Source: Erysipelatoclostridium sp. AM42-17 (GTDB taxonomy: Bacteria > Bacillota_I > Bacilli_A > Erysipelotrichales > Coprobacillaceae). Taken from it: 25,598 bases of DNA. The notes under the pieces are model-generated. The model did not search any database. It saw only the letters and a program-made list of their open reading frames with translations, and was not told the origin of the DNA. Each line of letters opens with the position of its first letter. Position 1 is the first letter of the stretch. The stretch is taken from NCBI RefSeq assembly GCF_003480255.1, contig NZ_QUIN01000031.1, forward strand, positions 1-25,598, read 5' to 3'. The position numbers and the translations under genes are program-made. Positions 19,089 to 25,598 of this stretch are shown piece after piece.

Positions 19089-19226
19089 GGATATATTTTG
19101 GATAGAACTTTAAGATAAATAAAAAAGCTTATCTTGTGTAAAACATCAATCAGGTACTTGGATATCTCATTTGACTCTATGCGTCACATTTTACCTTTCT
19201 TTTTGTTTTATCACTTTGTTTTCTCT
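19050..19226 (-). ncRNA. Candidate small RNA of about 175 nucleotides
   Basis: A strong promoter (19233-19260) faces a hairpin terminator (19045-19088) with no usable reading frame between; the best-placed ATG is followed at once by TGA. Possible structure: GTAAAA (19189-19194) with TTTTAC (19138-19143) as a closing helix, GAC/GTC as a small inner hairpin, and AAGATAA/TTATCTT (19112-19135). The heptamer TATCCAA occurs three times (complement at 19087-19093, 19098-19104 and 19158-19164). It matches no RNA family I recognise. It could instead be the 3' untranslated tail of the pilin gene or a leader of the lipoprotein operon. Prediction only. Confidence 0.4.
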
Positions 19227-19232
19227 AATCAC

Positions 19233-19260
19233 ATTATATCATGCATTTTTATTTGTGCAA
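19233..19260 (-). promoter_or_regulatory. Strong intergenic sigma-A promoter facing the candidate small RNA
   Basis: TTGCAC (19255-19260), a 16-base spacer and TGATATAAT (-10 at 19233-19238) on the minus strand. It lies directly downstream of the pilin stop codon. It is one of the best promoter matches in the window, yet no gene begins within 200 bases. Confidence 0.65.
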
Positions 19261-19269
19261 GCGTTTTCA
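19256..19269 (-). promoter_or_regulatory. cre-like CcpA box overlapping the -35
   Basis: TGAAAACGCTTGCA on the minus strand fits TGWNANCGNTNWCA except at position 12. It shares the decamer TGAAAACGCT with the site upstream of glgB and overlaps five of the six bases of the -35, a position expected to give repression. Confidence 0.5.
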
Positions 19270-19911
19270 TTAATCGCTTATCTTTTTTAAATTATCCCAA
19301 AAACCACCATCATTATTCCCCTTTATTTTATCCACATTTGTTTCATTTTGACGTGAGACAATATACGTTGTAAGTTCAATATTTTTATTTGTACTTAACA
19401 CATTTTTTCGAATGGCTGAATTACCACCTACACTTATAGAATCAATAAGTCTCCCTTTTTTACCACCATCATTCCATAAATACTTATGACTCCAAGTTTT
19501 ACCATCATTAAACCATGGTTTAGAATTTTCAGTTTCTTGATAAACAATTCCATAAAGTTTATAAGCATCTTCTGGCTTACTTGTCGTTTTAGTTGAATCG
19601 TATGTTCCTGTAACAAACATCAAAATGTAAGGAGTATAGCCAAGATGATTAATTAAATCATCATTCATATTTTGAGGTAACGTCATATTTTTAGTGTAAT
19701 CTTGCTTCGAATTTCCATTTTCAAAGGCAAAAGATTTTACTAATGTTACTTGCGAAGCTATCACAGTTTCGCGTACCTTAGCTAGTTCTTTAGCCTCTTT
19801 TGCTTCTTTTACATACCCCATTACTGAAGGAATTGCTATTGCTGCTAGAATAGCTAAAATAACGAGAACAACAATAATTTCTACTAATGTAAATCCTTTT
19901 TTATTTTTCAT
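19270..19911 (-). CDS. Type IV pilin-like protein with class III signal
   Basis: 213 residues. The N-terminus MKNKKG-FTLVEIIVVLVILA is a classic prepilin: a short basic leader cut after Gly6, Phe as first mature residue, Glu5 of the mature chain, then a hydrophobic helix to about residue 32. The rest (about 40-213) is polar and would form the globular head; I do not recognise the fold. ATG at 19911 has AAAGG about 8 bases upstream. It lies between the typA terminator and the candidate small RNA, with no prepilin peptidase, ATPase or platform gene nearby, so it needs assembly genes elsewhere. It could be a minor pilin, a competence pseudopilin or a pseudopilin used for display. The class is certain, the role is not. 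Confidence 0.85.
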   Translation of the reverse strand: MKNKKGFTLVEIIVVLVILAILAAIAIPSVMGYVKEAKEAKELAKVRETVIASQVTLVKSFAFENGNSKQDYTKNMTLPQNMNDDLINHLGYTPYILMFVTGTYDSTKTTSKPEDAYKLYGIVYQETENSKPWFNDGKTWSHKYLWNDGGKKGRLIDSISVGGNSAIRKNVLSTNKNIELTTYIVSRQNETNVDKIKGNNDGGFWDNLKKISD

Positions 19912-19955
19912 GCTTTTACCTTTCCGCTTCTTATTGTCATTCTATAAAATATATG

Positions 19956-19986
19956 AAAAAAAGTAAATAAGTTTTACCTTATTTAC
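19956..19986 (-). terminator. Intrinsic terminator of typA
   Basis: GTAAATAAG and CTTATTTAC form a 9-bp stem with a 6-base loop (19978-19986 with 19963-19971), then seven T in the minus-strand transcript. It overlaps the typA stop codon at 19979-19981. Confidence 0.85.
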
Positions 19987-21793
19987 CTTTTCTATATTGT
20001 TGTTTTCTTTCTAATTCTGTTAAGTAACGTTTTCTTAAACGAATATGTTCTGGTGTTACTTCTACCAATTCATCATCATTAATATAATCTAAACAAGCTT
20101 CTAGATTAAAGTGACGAGGTTTCTTTAAAACAACTGTAGAATCTTTTGAAGAAGAACGGGTATTTGTCATTTGTTTTCCTTTAGTAACATTGACAACTAA
20201 ATCATTGTCTCTTGTATGTTCTCCAACAATCATACCTTCATATACATCTACACCTGGACCAACAAACATTACTCCACGGTCTTCAACGCCACCTAGAGCA
20301 TAAGCCGTAGTTTGTCCACTATCAATAGAAACAAGAACACCTAAGTTTCTTTCTCCTACTGTATCTCCTTCTAATGGTCGATATTCTAAGAATGAATGTG
20401 AAATAATTCCATAACCTTTTGTCATTGTTAAAAAGTTAGTCATAAATCCAATCATTCCTCTTGAAGGAATTGTATAAGTAACTGAAGTTTGACCATCTTG
20501 AGAATGCATATTTTCTAATGTTCCTCGACGATATCCTAAAGATTCAATAACGCTACCAATACAATCATCTGGTGCTTCAATATTAACTTCTTCATATGGT
20601 TCACATTTGACACCATCAATTTCTTTAATGATAACTTTAGGTTTAGATACTTGTAATTCATATCCTTCACGTCTCATGTTTTCAATTAAAATTGATAAAT
20701 GTAATTCCCCACGTCCTGAAACAATCCATTCTTCACTATTAGGAATTCTTTCAATTTTTAAGGAAACATCTCGATTTGTTTCTTTAAATAATCTTTCTTC
20801 AATTTGTCTAGCAGTAACAAACTTACCATCTTGTCCTGCAAATGGTGAAGTATTTGTACCAAATACCATTTGGATTGTTGGTTCATCAACATGTAATAGT
20901 GGTAAAGCTTCTTCTTTACCTGTTGTACATACTGTTTCTCCCACACCAATATCAGCAAGTCCAGCAATCGCAACAATGTCACCCGCACTTGCTTCTTCAA
21001 TTTCAATACGATGTAATCCTAAGAATCCATATAATTTTTGAATTCTAAATTGAGTATGACTACCATCAGCTCTAACACATGTTACTGATTCATTAACGTG
21101 CATTTTCCCTCTTTGAATACGTCCAATACCAATACGTCCAACATAATCATTGTAATCTAATAAAGCTGGTTGGAATTGTAATCCACCTTCTTCATCAACT
21201 AATGGTTCTGGAATTTCTTTAATAATCATATCAAATAAACAATCCATATTAGGTACTTGTGTTGCAATATCTGGGTCTAAACTTGATGTACCCTGTAATG
21301 CTGAAGCATAAACTGTTGGGAAATCTAACTGATCATCATCAGCTCCTAATTCCATAAATAATTCCAATACTTCATCCATAACTTCTGGAATACGTGTCAC
21401 TGGTCTATCTACTTTATTAATAACAACAATTGGTTTTACTTTAGCAGCTAAGGCTTTTTTCAAAACGAAACGTGTTTGAGGCATTGTTCCTTCATAGGCA
21501 TCAACAACTAATAATACCCCATCCACCATATTCATAATACGTTCTACTTCTCCACCAAAGTCAGCATGACCTGGTGTATCCATAATATTAATACGATAAT
21601 CTTTATAATTAATAGCTGTATTTTTAGCTAAAATAGTAATTCCTCTTTCTCTTTCTAAGGCATTACTATCCATTGCACGATCATCAATTTGTTCATGATC
21701 GTCTAATGTTCCTGATAATTTTAATAATTGATCTACTAATGTCGTTTTCCCGTGATCGACATGGGCAATAATTGCTATATTTCTAATATTCAT
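19979..21793 (-). CDS. typA: Ribosome-associated translational GTPase TypA/BipA
   Basis: EF-G-like GTPase that binds the 70S ribosome and supports 50S assembly and growth under stress such as cold. It has 604 residues, the family length. G motifs: G1 AHVDHGKTT (10-18), RGITI (50-54), G3 DTPGH (72-76), G4 NKVD (126-129), then an EF-Tu-like domain 2, the EF-G III/V-like domains and the BipA-specific C-terminal domain ending in basic residues. ATG at 21793 has AAAGGAG about 8 bases upstream and a near-consensus promoter. It is flanked by terminators on both sides and is probably monocistronic. Confidence 0.98.
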   Translation of the reverse strand: MNIRNIAIIAHVDHGKTTLVDQLLKLSGTLDDHEQIDDRAMDSNALERERGITILAKNTAINYKDYRINIMDTPGHADFGGEVERIMNMVDGVLLVVDAYEGTMPQTRFVLKKALAAKVKPIVVINKVDRPVTRIPEVMDEVLELFMELGADDDQLDFPTVYASALQGTSSLDPDIATQVPNMDCLFDMIIKEIPEPLVDEEGGLQFQPALLDYNDYVGRIGIGRIQRGKMHVNESVTCVRADGSHTQFRIQKLYGFLGLHRIEIEEASAGDIVAIAGLADIGVGETVCTTGKEEALPLLHVDEPTIQMVFGTNTSPFAGQDGKFVTARQIEERLFKETNRDVSLKIERIPNSEEWIVSGRGELHLSILIENMRREGYELQVSKPKVIIKEIDGVKCEPYEEVNIEAPDDCIGSVIESLGYRRGTLENMHSQDGQTSVTYTIPSRGMIGFMTNFLTMTKGYGIISHSFLEYRPLEGDTVGERNLGVLVSIDSGQTTAYALGGVEDRGVMFVGPGVDVYEGMIVGEHTRDNDLVVNVTKGKQMTNTRSSSKDSTVVLKKPRHFNLEACLDYINDDELVEVTPEHIRLRKRYLTELERKQQYRKGK

Positions 21794-21819
21794 ATGATCG
21801 CTCCTTTAATAACTTCATC

Positions 21820-21847
21820 ATTATAACACAATATTTTGAATTGTCAT
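21820..21847 (-). promoter_or_regulatory. Sigma-A promoter of typA
   Basis: ATGACA (21842-21847), 16 bases, TATAAT (21820-21825) with a TGT extended -10 on the minus strand. The start is near 21813, 20 bases before the ATG. Confidence 0.7.
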
Positions 21848-21874
21848 TATTTATTTAATTTTGTCCATATAATC

Positions 21875-21904
21875 ATAAAAAAGCAAAAGTTTAACCTTTT
21901 GCTT
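21875..21904 (-). terminator. Intrinsic terminator of the YitT-family gene
   Basis: AAGCAAAAG and CTTTTGCTT form a 9-bp stem with a 6-base loop (21896-21904 with 21881-21889), followed by a T tract in the minus-strand transcript. It overlaps the stop codon at 21903-21905. Confidence 0.88.
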
Positions 21905-22766
21905 AAGAAATATTTGTTTTTAAATACTCACGGTCTAAAGTAAATCCTTTACCTCTTACTTCACTAATGGGACTAATAGTCACAAAGGCATGATCATCAA
22001 TTTTATTAATTGTTTCTTTAGCACTAGCAATTTTACGAGGAGGTATAACACACAAGACAGCTTTACTATCTTCTTTAGTAAATCCTGTTTCCATTTTAAT
22101 TAAAGAAACACCGTAATCTAATTCATGAATAAAAGCTTCTCTAATTTGTTCATACTTTTTACTAATGACTAATAATTGCATATTATTTTCACCTAGAATA
22201 AGAACTTTATTAATAGCGTATGACATAATGACAGTTGATAAAATACCATACAATAATTGAATTGGTGGATAAACAACAATTAAAGCAACAATAATCAATC
22301 CATCACATAAGTTAACCATGGCACTGACATTAAAACCGAATTTCTTATGTAAAATAATCGGTGGAATATCCATTCCTCCTGTACTGGCACCCGCTCTAAT
22401 AACAAGACCAATCCCTATTCCTGATAAAGCACCACCAAATATTGTCGACAATAAAATATCATTACTAATAGTTTGGATATAAGGAATACTTTGAATGATT
22501 TCTAAAAAGACCGGATAGACAAAAGTCGAAACAAGTGTTGTTAAGGCAAAAGTTTTTCCTAATGCAAAATAACCAACAACAAATAAAGTAACATTGACAA
22601 TCATTACAGTATAAGATATTGGTAAATTAAATAACGCTTTCCCTATTAATCCTAAACCGGTTGTTCCTCCAACAACAATATTTAAAGGTAGCGTGAAACA
22701 CGCTACAGCAAAAGCTAAAATTAAATTTCCTAATAAAATCATCATCATGATTTTTGTATTTTTCAT
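21903..22766 (-). CDS. YitT-family integral membrane protein with C-terminal DUF2179 domain
   Basis: 287 residues from ATG at 22766. AAGGTG lies about 6 bases before this ATG, whereas the in-frame ATG two codons upstream abuts it, and the longer frame to 22811 begins inside an inverted repeat. The first roughly 200 residues are hydrophobic, with five or six membrane spans (for example ILLGNLILAFAVACFTLPLN near 10-29), and contain the family GGTTGLGLIGK and GASTGGMDIPP motifs. The last 80 residues form the soluble DUF2179 domain (GVSLIKMETGFTKEDSKAVL). Members are widespread in Bacillota and their transported substrate, if any, is not established. It follows the RpiR gene in the same direction with only a palindrome between. 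Confidence 0.92.
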   Translation of the reverse strand: MKNTKIMMMILLGNLILAFAVACFTLPLNIVVGGTTGLGLIGKALFNLPISYTVMIVNVTLFVVGYFALGKTFALTTLVSTFVYPVFLEIIQSIPYIQTISNDILLSTIFGGALSGIGIGLVIRAGASTGGMDIPPIILHKKFGFNVSAMVNLCDGLIIVALIVVYPPIQLLYGILSTVIMSYAINKVLILGENNMQLLVISKKYEQIREAFIHELDYGVSLIKMETGFTKEDSKAVLCVIPPRKIASAKETINKIDDHAFVTISPISEVRGKGFTLDREYLKTNIS

Positions 22767-22787
22767 TTCCATCACCTTGCTTATCCT

Positions 22788-22815
22788 AACATTGTTTTTA
22801 AATGAAAACAATGTT
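22788..22815. repeat. Perfect 11-bp inverted repeat between the RpiR and YitT genes
   Basis: AACATTGTTTT is followed after 6 bases by AAAACAATGTT, its exact complement. It begins one base after the RpiR stop codon in the minus direction and lies 21 bases upstream of the YitT start. No T tract follows in the minus direction, so it does not look like a terminator for RpiR; five T follow in the plus direction, where no gene needs one. An operator is the simplest reading, but this is inference. Confidence 0.6.
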
Positions 22816-22816
22816 T

Positions 22817-23680
22817 TTATTCATCCATTATTTCATTTCTTCTTTGATCATATTCTTTTTGTAAATCAATCTTTTGATTAATGTATTGTTGGTAGTGTTT
22901 TTGAAATAATAATGAATAGATTAAATCTAATAAATAATCACTGCTTATTTTAGAAGAATAAGCTGCAATTTTATCAATAACATTTTCTTTAGAACATAAT
23001 GTTAAACAATAATCTGCATTCTTTCTTAAATAACTATCATTCATTGATGTTAAAGCAATAACTTTTCCCTTTTTTTCTTTAATAATTTTAACAATCTTTT
23101 TCATTTCATCAGACTTACCGGAATAAGAAATTACTAAAGCTACAGTATGTTCATTAGAATATAAAGCTCTTTGGTTTTGTTCAGTAGGAATATGTTTTAA
23201 ACTGACTAATTGGTTGATGTATGTCATTTTATGTTCAAACATCAATGCTGATAAATAAGAATCTCCCCATGCATACAAGTCAAGAATTGGACTTTGATCA
23301 ATTAACTCAACAATTTGCATAAGTTGTTCTTGAACAATTAATGCTTTTGTTCCAGCAATTGTTTTTAAATATAAATCATTGATTTTTTGACTTACTTCAT
23401 CAATCGTATCTTCCTGTAAAAAAGGACGATTAAAATCAACCTGTTCCTTATTATGGGATTGTATTTCTCCCACAAAATGGACTTGAAAATCACGATAACT
23501 GGCTTCTCCTAATTTACGACATAAACGACTAATGGTTGCTGGAGAAGTATAGGTTGATTTAGCTAAATCAGATATTTTCATTTCAACTACTGATGATTTA
23601 TTTTCTAATATGTAGTTAGCGATATCTTTTTCACTTAAACTAAAATCTATTTGATATTCTAATTTTGTTAGTAAACTCAT
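22817..23680 (-). CDS. RpiR-family transcriptional regulator (HTH plus SIS domain)
   Basis: Sugar-phosphate-responsive DNA-binding regulator. It has 287 residues from ATG at 23680, with GGGTG about 7 bases upstream; the frame runs 12 codons further to another ATG, but the predicted promoter lies inside that stretch. The N-terminal HTH_6 domain covers about 1-77 (ISDLAKSTYTSPATISRLCRKLG is the recognition region). A SIS phosphosugar-binding fold follows from about 110 to 250 (ALVISYSGKSDEMKKI, then KGKVIALTS). The effector cannot be read from sequence. It is divergent from the 114-residue HTH protein with 105 bases between them, and is followed by the inverted repeat and the YitT gene, a plausible target. 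Confidence 0.92.
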   Translation of the reverse strand: MSLLTKLEYQIDFSLSEKDIANYILENKSSVVEMKISDLAKSTYTSPATISRLCRKLGEASYRDFQVHFVGEIQSHNKEQVDFNRPFLQEDTIDEVSQKINDLYLKTIAGTKALIVQEQLMQIVELIDQSPILDLYAWGDSYLSALMFEHKMTYINQLVSLKHIPTEQNQRALYSNEHTVALVISYSGKSDEMKKIVKIIKEKKGKVIALTSMNDSYLRKNADYCLTLCSKENVIDKIAAYSSKISSDYLLDLIYSLLFQKHYQQYINQKIDLQKEYDQRRNEIMDE

Positions 23681-23698
23681 TGTCTTCACCCAATATCT

Positions 23699-23728
23699 AT
23701 TATATACATGGTCCATTCATTTTATCAA
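23699..23728 (-). promoter_or_regulatory. Promoter of the RpiR gene
   Basis: TTGATA (23723-23728), 18 bases, TATAAT (23699-23704) on the minus strand. The start is near 23692, giving a very short leader. It is back to back with the plus-strand promoter at 23736. Confidence 0.6.
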
Positions 23729-23735
23729 AGAATAA

Positions 23736-23764
23736 TTGACATGAGTATATATTTGTCCTACATT
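23736..23764 (+). promoter_or_regulatory. Promoter of the 114-residue HTH protein
   Basis: A perfect TTGACA (23736-23741), 17-base spacer and TACATT (23759-23764). The two divergent -35 elements are only 7 bases apart, so the promoters could be regulated jointly. Confidence 0.55.
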
Positions 23765-23785
23765 GAATAAAAAAGGAGTTAAGAG

Positions 23786-24130
23786 ATGAAAATATTCATA
23801 AATCAAAAATTAATTGATGACTATGGGTTATCTTATTTTGTTCATTTAGATATCAATGATTTTTTTAGTGATATTGCTTATGAAAACAGTGTTAATATTG
23901 ATGAGCGTATTTATATAGAAAGAGATATCACTCCTGATGTTTATATCATTGATGAAGAAAATGAAGATAACCAGCGTTATATTAATATAAATTGGGTATA
24001 TCTTTTGTATTATAGTCAGTATTTTAATATGAAAGAAATATGTAATCTTGCTGGTATCAGTTACAGTACTTATCATAATTGGAAAAGTGAACTGCACTAT
24101 TTATCTGAAACAAAAGTATGTTTCAGTTAA
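23786..24130 (+). CDS. Small acidic protein with C-terminal helix-turn-helix, function unknown
   Basis: 114 residues with a good AAGGAG site 8-9 bases before the ATG and its own promoter. I do not recognise a family. The first 75 residues are acidic and aromatic (DINDFFSDIAYENS, then DEENEDN at 56-62). The C-terminal part, MKEICNLAGISYSTYHNWK (82-100), reads as a helix-turn-helix like those that recognise DNA in small phage or transposon regulators. There is no membrane segment or signal. A 7-bp inverted repeat (CTGAAAC/GTTTCAG, 24105-24126) ends just before the stop but lacks a T tract. It is divergent from the RpiR gene and 119 bases upstream of aspartate kinase in the same direction. Very AT-rich, like the intergenic DNA around it. 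Confidence 0.7.
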   Translation: MKIFINQKLIDDYGLSYFVHLDINDFFSDIAYENSVNIDERIYIERDITPDVYIIDEENEDNQRYININWVYLLYYSQYFNMKEICNLAGISYSTYHNWKSELHYLSETKVCFS

Positions 24131-24190
24131 AAACAATGAAAGAATTAACCAAACAAATTCATATAATCGAATAATAAAATAGAAATTATA

Positions 24191-24219
24191 TTGAAGAAAT
24201 AAGAAAAAAATGTTATTTT
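24191..24219 (+). promoter_or_regulatory. Candidate promoter of aspartate kinase
   Basis: TTGAAG (24191-24196), 17 bases, TGT plus TATTTT (24214-24219). The leader of about 24 bases is too short for a lysine riboswitch or T-box, so control is more likely by feedback on the enzyme. Confidence 0.45.
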
Positions 24220-24249
24220 ATTATCAATTATATATAGGGAGGACAAAAG

Positions 24250-25584
24250 ATGGTCAAAGTTGTAAAATTTGGTGGTTCATCTTTAGCTGATGCAACGCAG
24301 TTTAAAAAAGTAGCTGATATTATCCATAGTGATCCAGAACGTCGTTATGTTGTTCCATCAGCACCGGGGAAACGTTTTAAAGATGATATTAAAGTCACTG
24401 ATTTGTTGTATAAAGCATATTATGCAAAAAGTGGAAAAGAGTTTGGAAAAACTTTTGAGACAATTAGACAAAGATATCAAGATATTATTGATGAATTAAA
24501 TTTAAAATTAGATTTAAGCGAAGAATTTGATAAAATTAAAAAAGCATTTAAGGATCAAGTGAGTATTGAATATGCTGCGAGTCGTGGTGAATATTTAAAC
24601 GGTATTGTCCTAGCAAATTATTTAGGATTTGAATTTATTGATCCTGCTACCGTTATCTTTATTGATGAACATGGTAACTATGATGCTGAAATGACAGATC
24701 CTAAATTATCTGAAAAATTAGCTTCTGTAGAAAATGCTGTTATTCCAGGTTTCTATGGTGCTAAAAATGACGGAAGCAATGAAATTAAGACCTTCTCACG
24801 TGGGGGAAGTGATGTAACAGGTTCAATCGTTGCGAAAAATGGAAATGTAAGTTTATATGAAAACTGGACTGATGTTTCAGGATGTTTAATTGCTGATCCA
24901 CGCATTGTTGATAATCCTGATGTCATTGGAACGATTACTTATAAAGAATTACGTGAATTATCTTATATGGGAGCAAGTGTTTTACATGAAAATTCAATTT
25001 TCCCAGTAAGAAGTCAAGGAATTCCAATTGTTATTAAAAATACTAATAAGCCTGAAGATGCTGGTACTTTAATTGTTGAAAGCACTTGTCATAAACCAGA
25101 TCATGTTATTACTGGTATTGCTGGTAAAAAAGGATTTGCTACAATCATGATTGAAAAAGATATGATGAATAGTGAAATTGGTTTTGGTAGAAAGGTATTA
25201 CAAGTATTAGAAGATAATCAATTATCTTTTGAACATACACCTTCAGGTATTGATACAATGACTATTGTTGTTGAAACCAAAGCTTTTATTGATAAGGAAC
25301 AACAAATTTTAGCAGGTATTCATCGTGCTGTTGAACCAGATTCAATTGAATTAGAATCTGATTTAGCTTTAATTGCTATTGTTGGTAGAGGCATGAGAGA
25401 TGGTCGTGGTACGGCTGCTAAAGTCTTTACTGCATTAGCTCAAAAGAATATTAATATTAAAATGATTGATCAAGGATCTTCTGAATTAAATATTATTGTT
25501 GGCGTTAAAAATATTCACTTTGAAGAAGCAATTAGAGCAATCTATGATATGTTTATTACAAATGAAAAAAAGAATGACCGTTAA
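24250..25584 (+). CDS. lysC: Aspartate kinase with two C-terminal ACT domains
   Basis: Phosphorylates aspartate to aspartyl-4-phosphate, the first step to lysine/diaminopimelate, threonine and methionine. It has 444 residues in a single-polypeptide form. The kinase domain carries KFGGSS (6-11), a PSAPGKRFKDD segment (36-46, resembling Bacillus YclM/ThrD-type enzymes), EYAASRGEYLNG (about 114-125) and TFSRGGSDVTGS. Two ACT regions (about 295-365 and 375-440) suggest allosteric inhibition by lysine or threonine; which one is not readable. ATG at 24250 has GGGAGG about 8 bases upstream. The symbol is the general one; a threonine-specific isozyme is possible. Confidence 0.95.
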   Translation: MVKVVKFGGSSLADATQFKKVADIIHSDPERRYVVPSAPGKRFKDDIKVTDLLYKAYYAKSGKEFGKTFETIRQRYQDIIDELNLKLDLSEEFDKIKKAFKDQVSIEYAASRGEYLNGIVLANYLGFEFIDPATVIFIDEHGNYDAEMTDPKLSEKLASVENAVIPGFYGAKNDGSNEIKTFSRGGSDVTGSIVAKNGNVSLYENWTDVSGCLIADPRIVDNPDVIGTITYKELRELSYMGASVLHENSIFPVRSQGIPIVIKNTNKPEDAGTLIVESTCHKPDHVITGIAGKKGFATIMIEKDMMNSEIGFGRKVLQVLEDNQLSFEHTPSGIDTMTIVVETKAFIDKEQQILAGIHRAVEPDSIELESDLALIAIVGRGMRDGRGTAAKVFTALAQKNINIKMIDQGSSELNIIVGVKNIHFEEAIRAIYDMFITNEKKNDR

Positions 25585-25598
25585 TATTAACGGTCATT
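25573..25598 (+). terminator. Palindrome at the lysC end, probable terminator cut by the window edge
   Basis: AATGACCGTTAAT and its exact complement form a 26-base perfect palindrome reaching the last base of the window and containing the lysC stop codon (25582-25584). Any T tract would lie just outside, so terminator function is likely but not seen. Confidence 0.6.

Noticed and set aside
19138..19194. Resemblance to a c-di-GMP-I riboswitch (GGTAAA, GACGCA-AG segments)
   Set aside because: The tetraloop hairpin between these segments and the second paired arm are missing, and the lipoprotein gene has its own promoter after the terminator.
19134..19373. 79-codon plus-strand frame across the pilin 3' end and the intergenic region
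   Set aside because: No ribosome site, overlaps the pilin gene in antisense, and its composition is that of AT-rich non-coding DNA.
20607..21041. 144-codon open frame on the plus strand inside typA
   Set aside because: It is antisense to a full-length conserved GTPase gene, has no ribosome site, and its sequence mirrors typA codon structure.
21903..22811. Longer start (22811) for the YitT-family gene
   Set aside because: It would translate the inverted repeat and has no ribosome site; the ATG at 22766 has AAGGTG at proper distance.
22788..22815. Reading the inverted repeat as the RpiR gene terminator
   Set aside because: In the direction of transcription the stem is followed by AGGATAAG, not by a T tract.
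24105..24126. Hairpin CTGAAAC/GTTTCAG at the end of the 114-residue gene as a terminator
   Set aside because: It is followed by TTAAAAAC, with no T tract and a weak stem.

Overview
The window is AT-rich bacterial chromosome from a low-GC Bacillota. The evidence is purine-rich AGGAGG-type ribosome sites, extended -10 (TGnTATAAT) promoters, an HPr with both the His and Ser phosphorylation sites, CcpA-type cre-like sites, and a pth-mfd pair. Gene content and protein style suggest an Erysipelotrichales/Coprobacillaceae-like gut anaerobe; this placement is inference. Everything from 1 to about 23,680 is on the minus strand. The last two genes (23,786-25,584) are on the plus strand. There is no gap above 300 bases without a gene, and I see no tRNA, rRNA, CRISPR array, insertion sequence or phage gene.

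Layout from left to right: an aldo/keto reductase cut by the window edge; a tight pulA-pth-mfd unit (type I pullulanase, peptidyl-tRNA hydrolase, transcription-repair coupling factor); a glgB-glgP operon (branching enzyme, glycogen phosphorylase) with a cre-like site on one candidate promoter; a GH1 6-phospho-beta-glucosidase; phosphoglucomutase; a corrinoid adenosyltransferase-like protein and a YbaK deacylase behind ptsH (HPr); a two-gene operon of a WG-repeat-like lipoprotein and a membrane-anchored methyltransferase-like protein; a 268-base intergenic region with a strong promoter, a cre-like site and a terminator but no reading frame (candidate small RNA); an orphan type IV pilin-like gene; typA/bipA; a YitT-family membrane protein; an RpiR/SIS regulator; a divergent 114-residue helix-turn-helix protein of unknown role; and an aspartate kinase.

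The functional core is carbohydrate storage and turnover. GlgB builds alpha-1,6 branches, GlgP releases glucose-1-phosphate, pullulanase removes branches, and phosphoglucomutase connects glucose-1-P to glucose-6-P. The GH1 enzyme feeds in PTS-imported beta-glucosides, and HPr is both the PTS carrier and the CcpA co-effector. The cre-like sites near glgB and near the candidate small RNA would tie these to HPr-Ser-P. No glgC/glgD/glgA is present here.

The items most worth a second look are the candidate catabolite-controlled small RNA (about 19,046-19,226), the lipoprotein/methyltransferase-like pair, the repeated embedding of stop codons in terminator stems, and the perfect inverted repeat between the RpiR and YitT genes.
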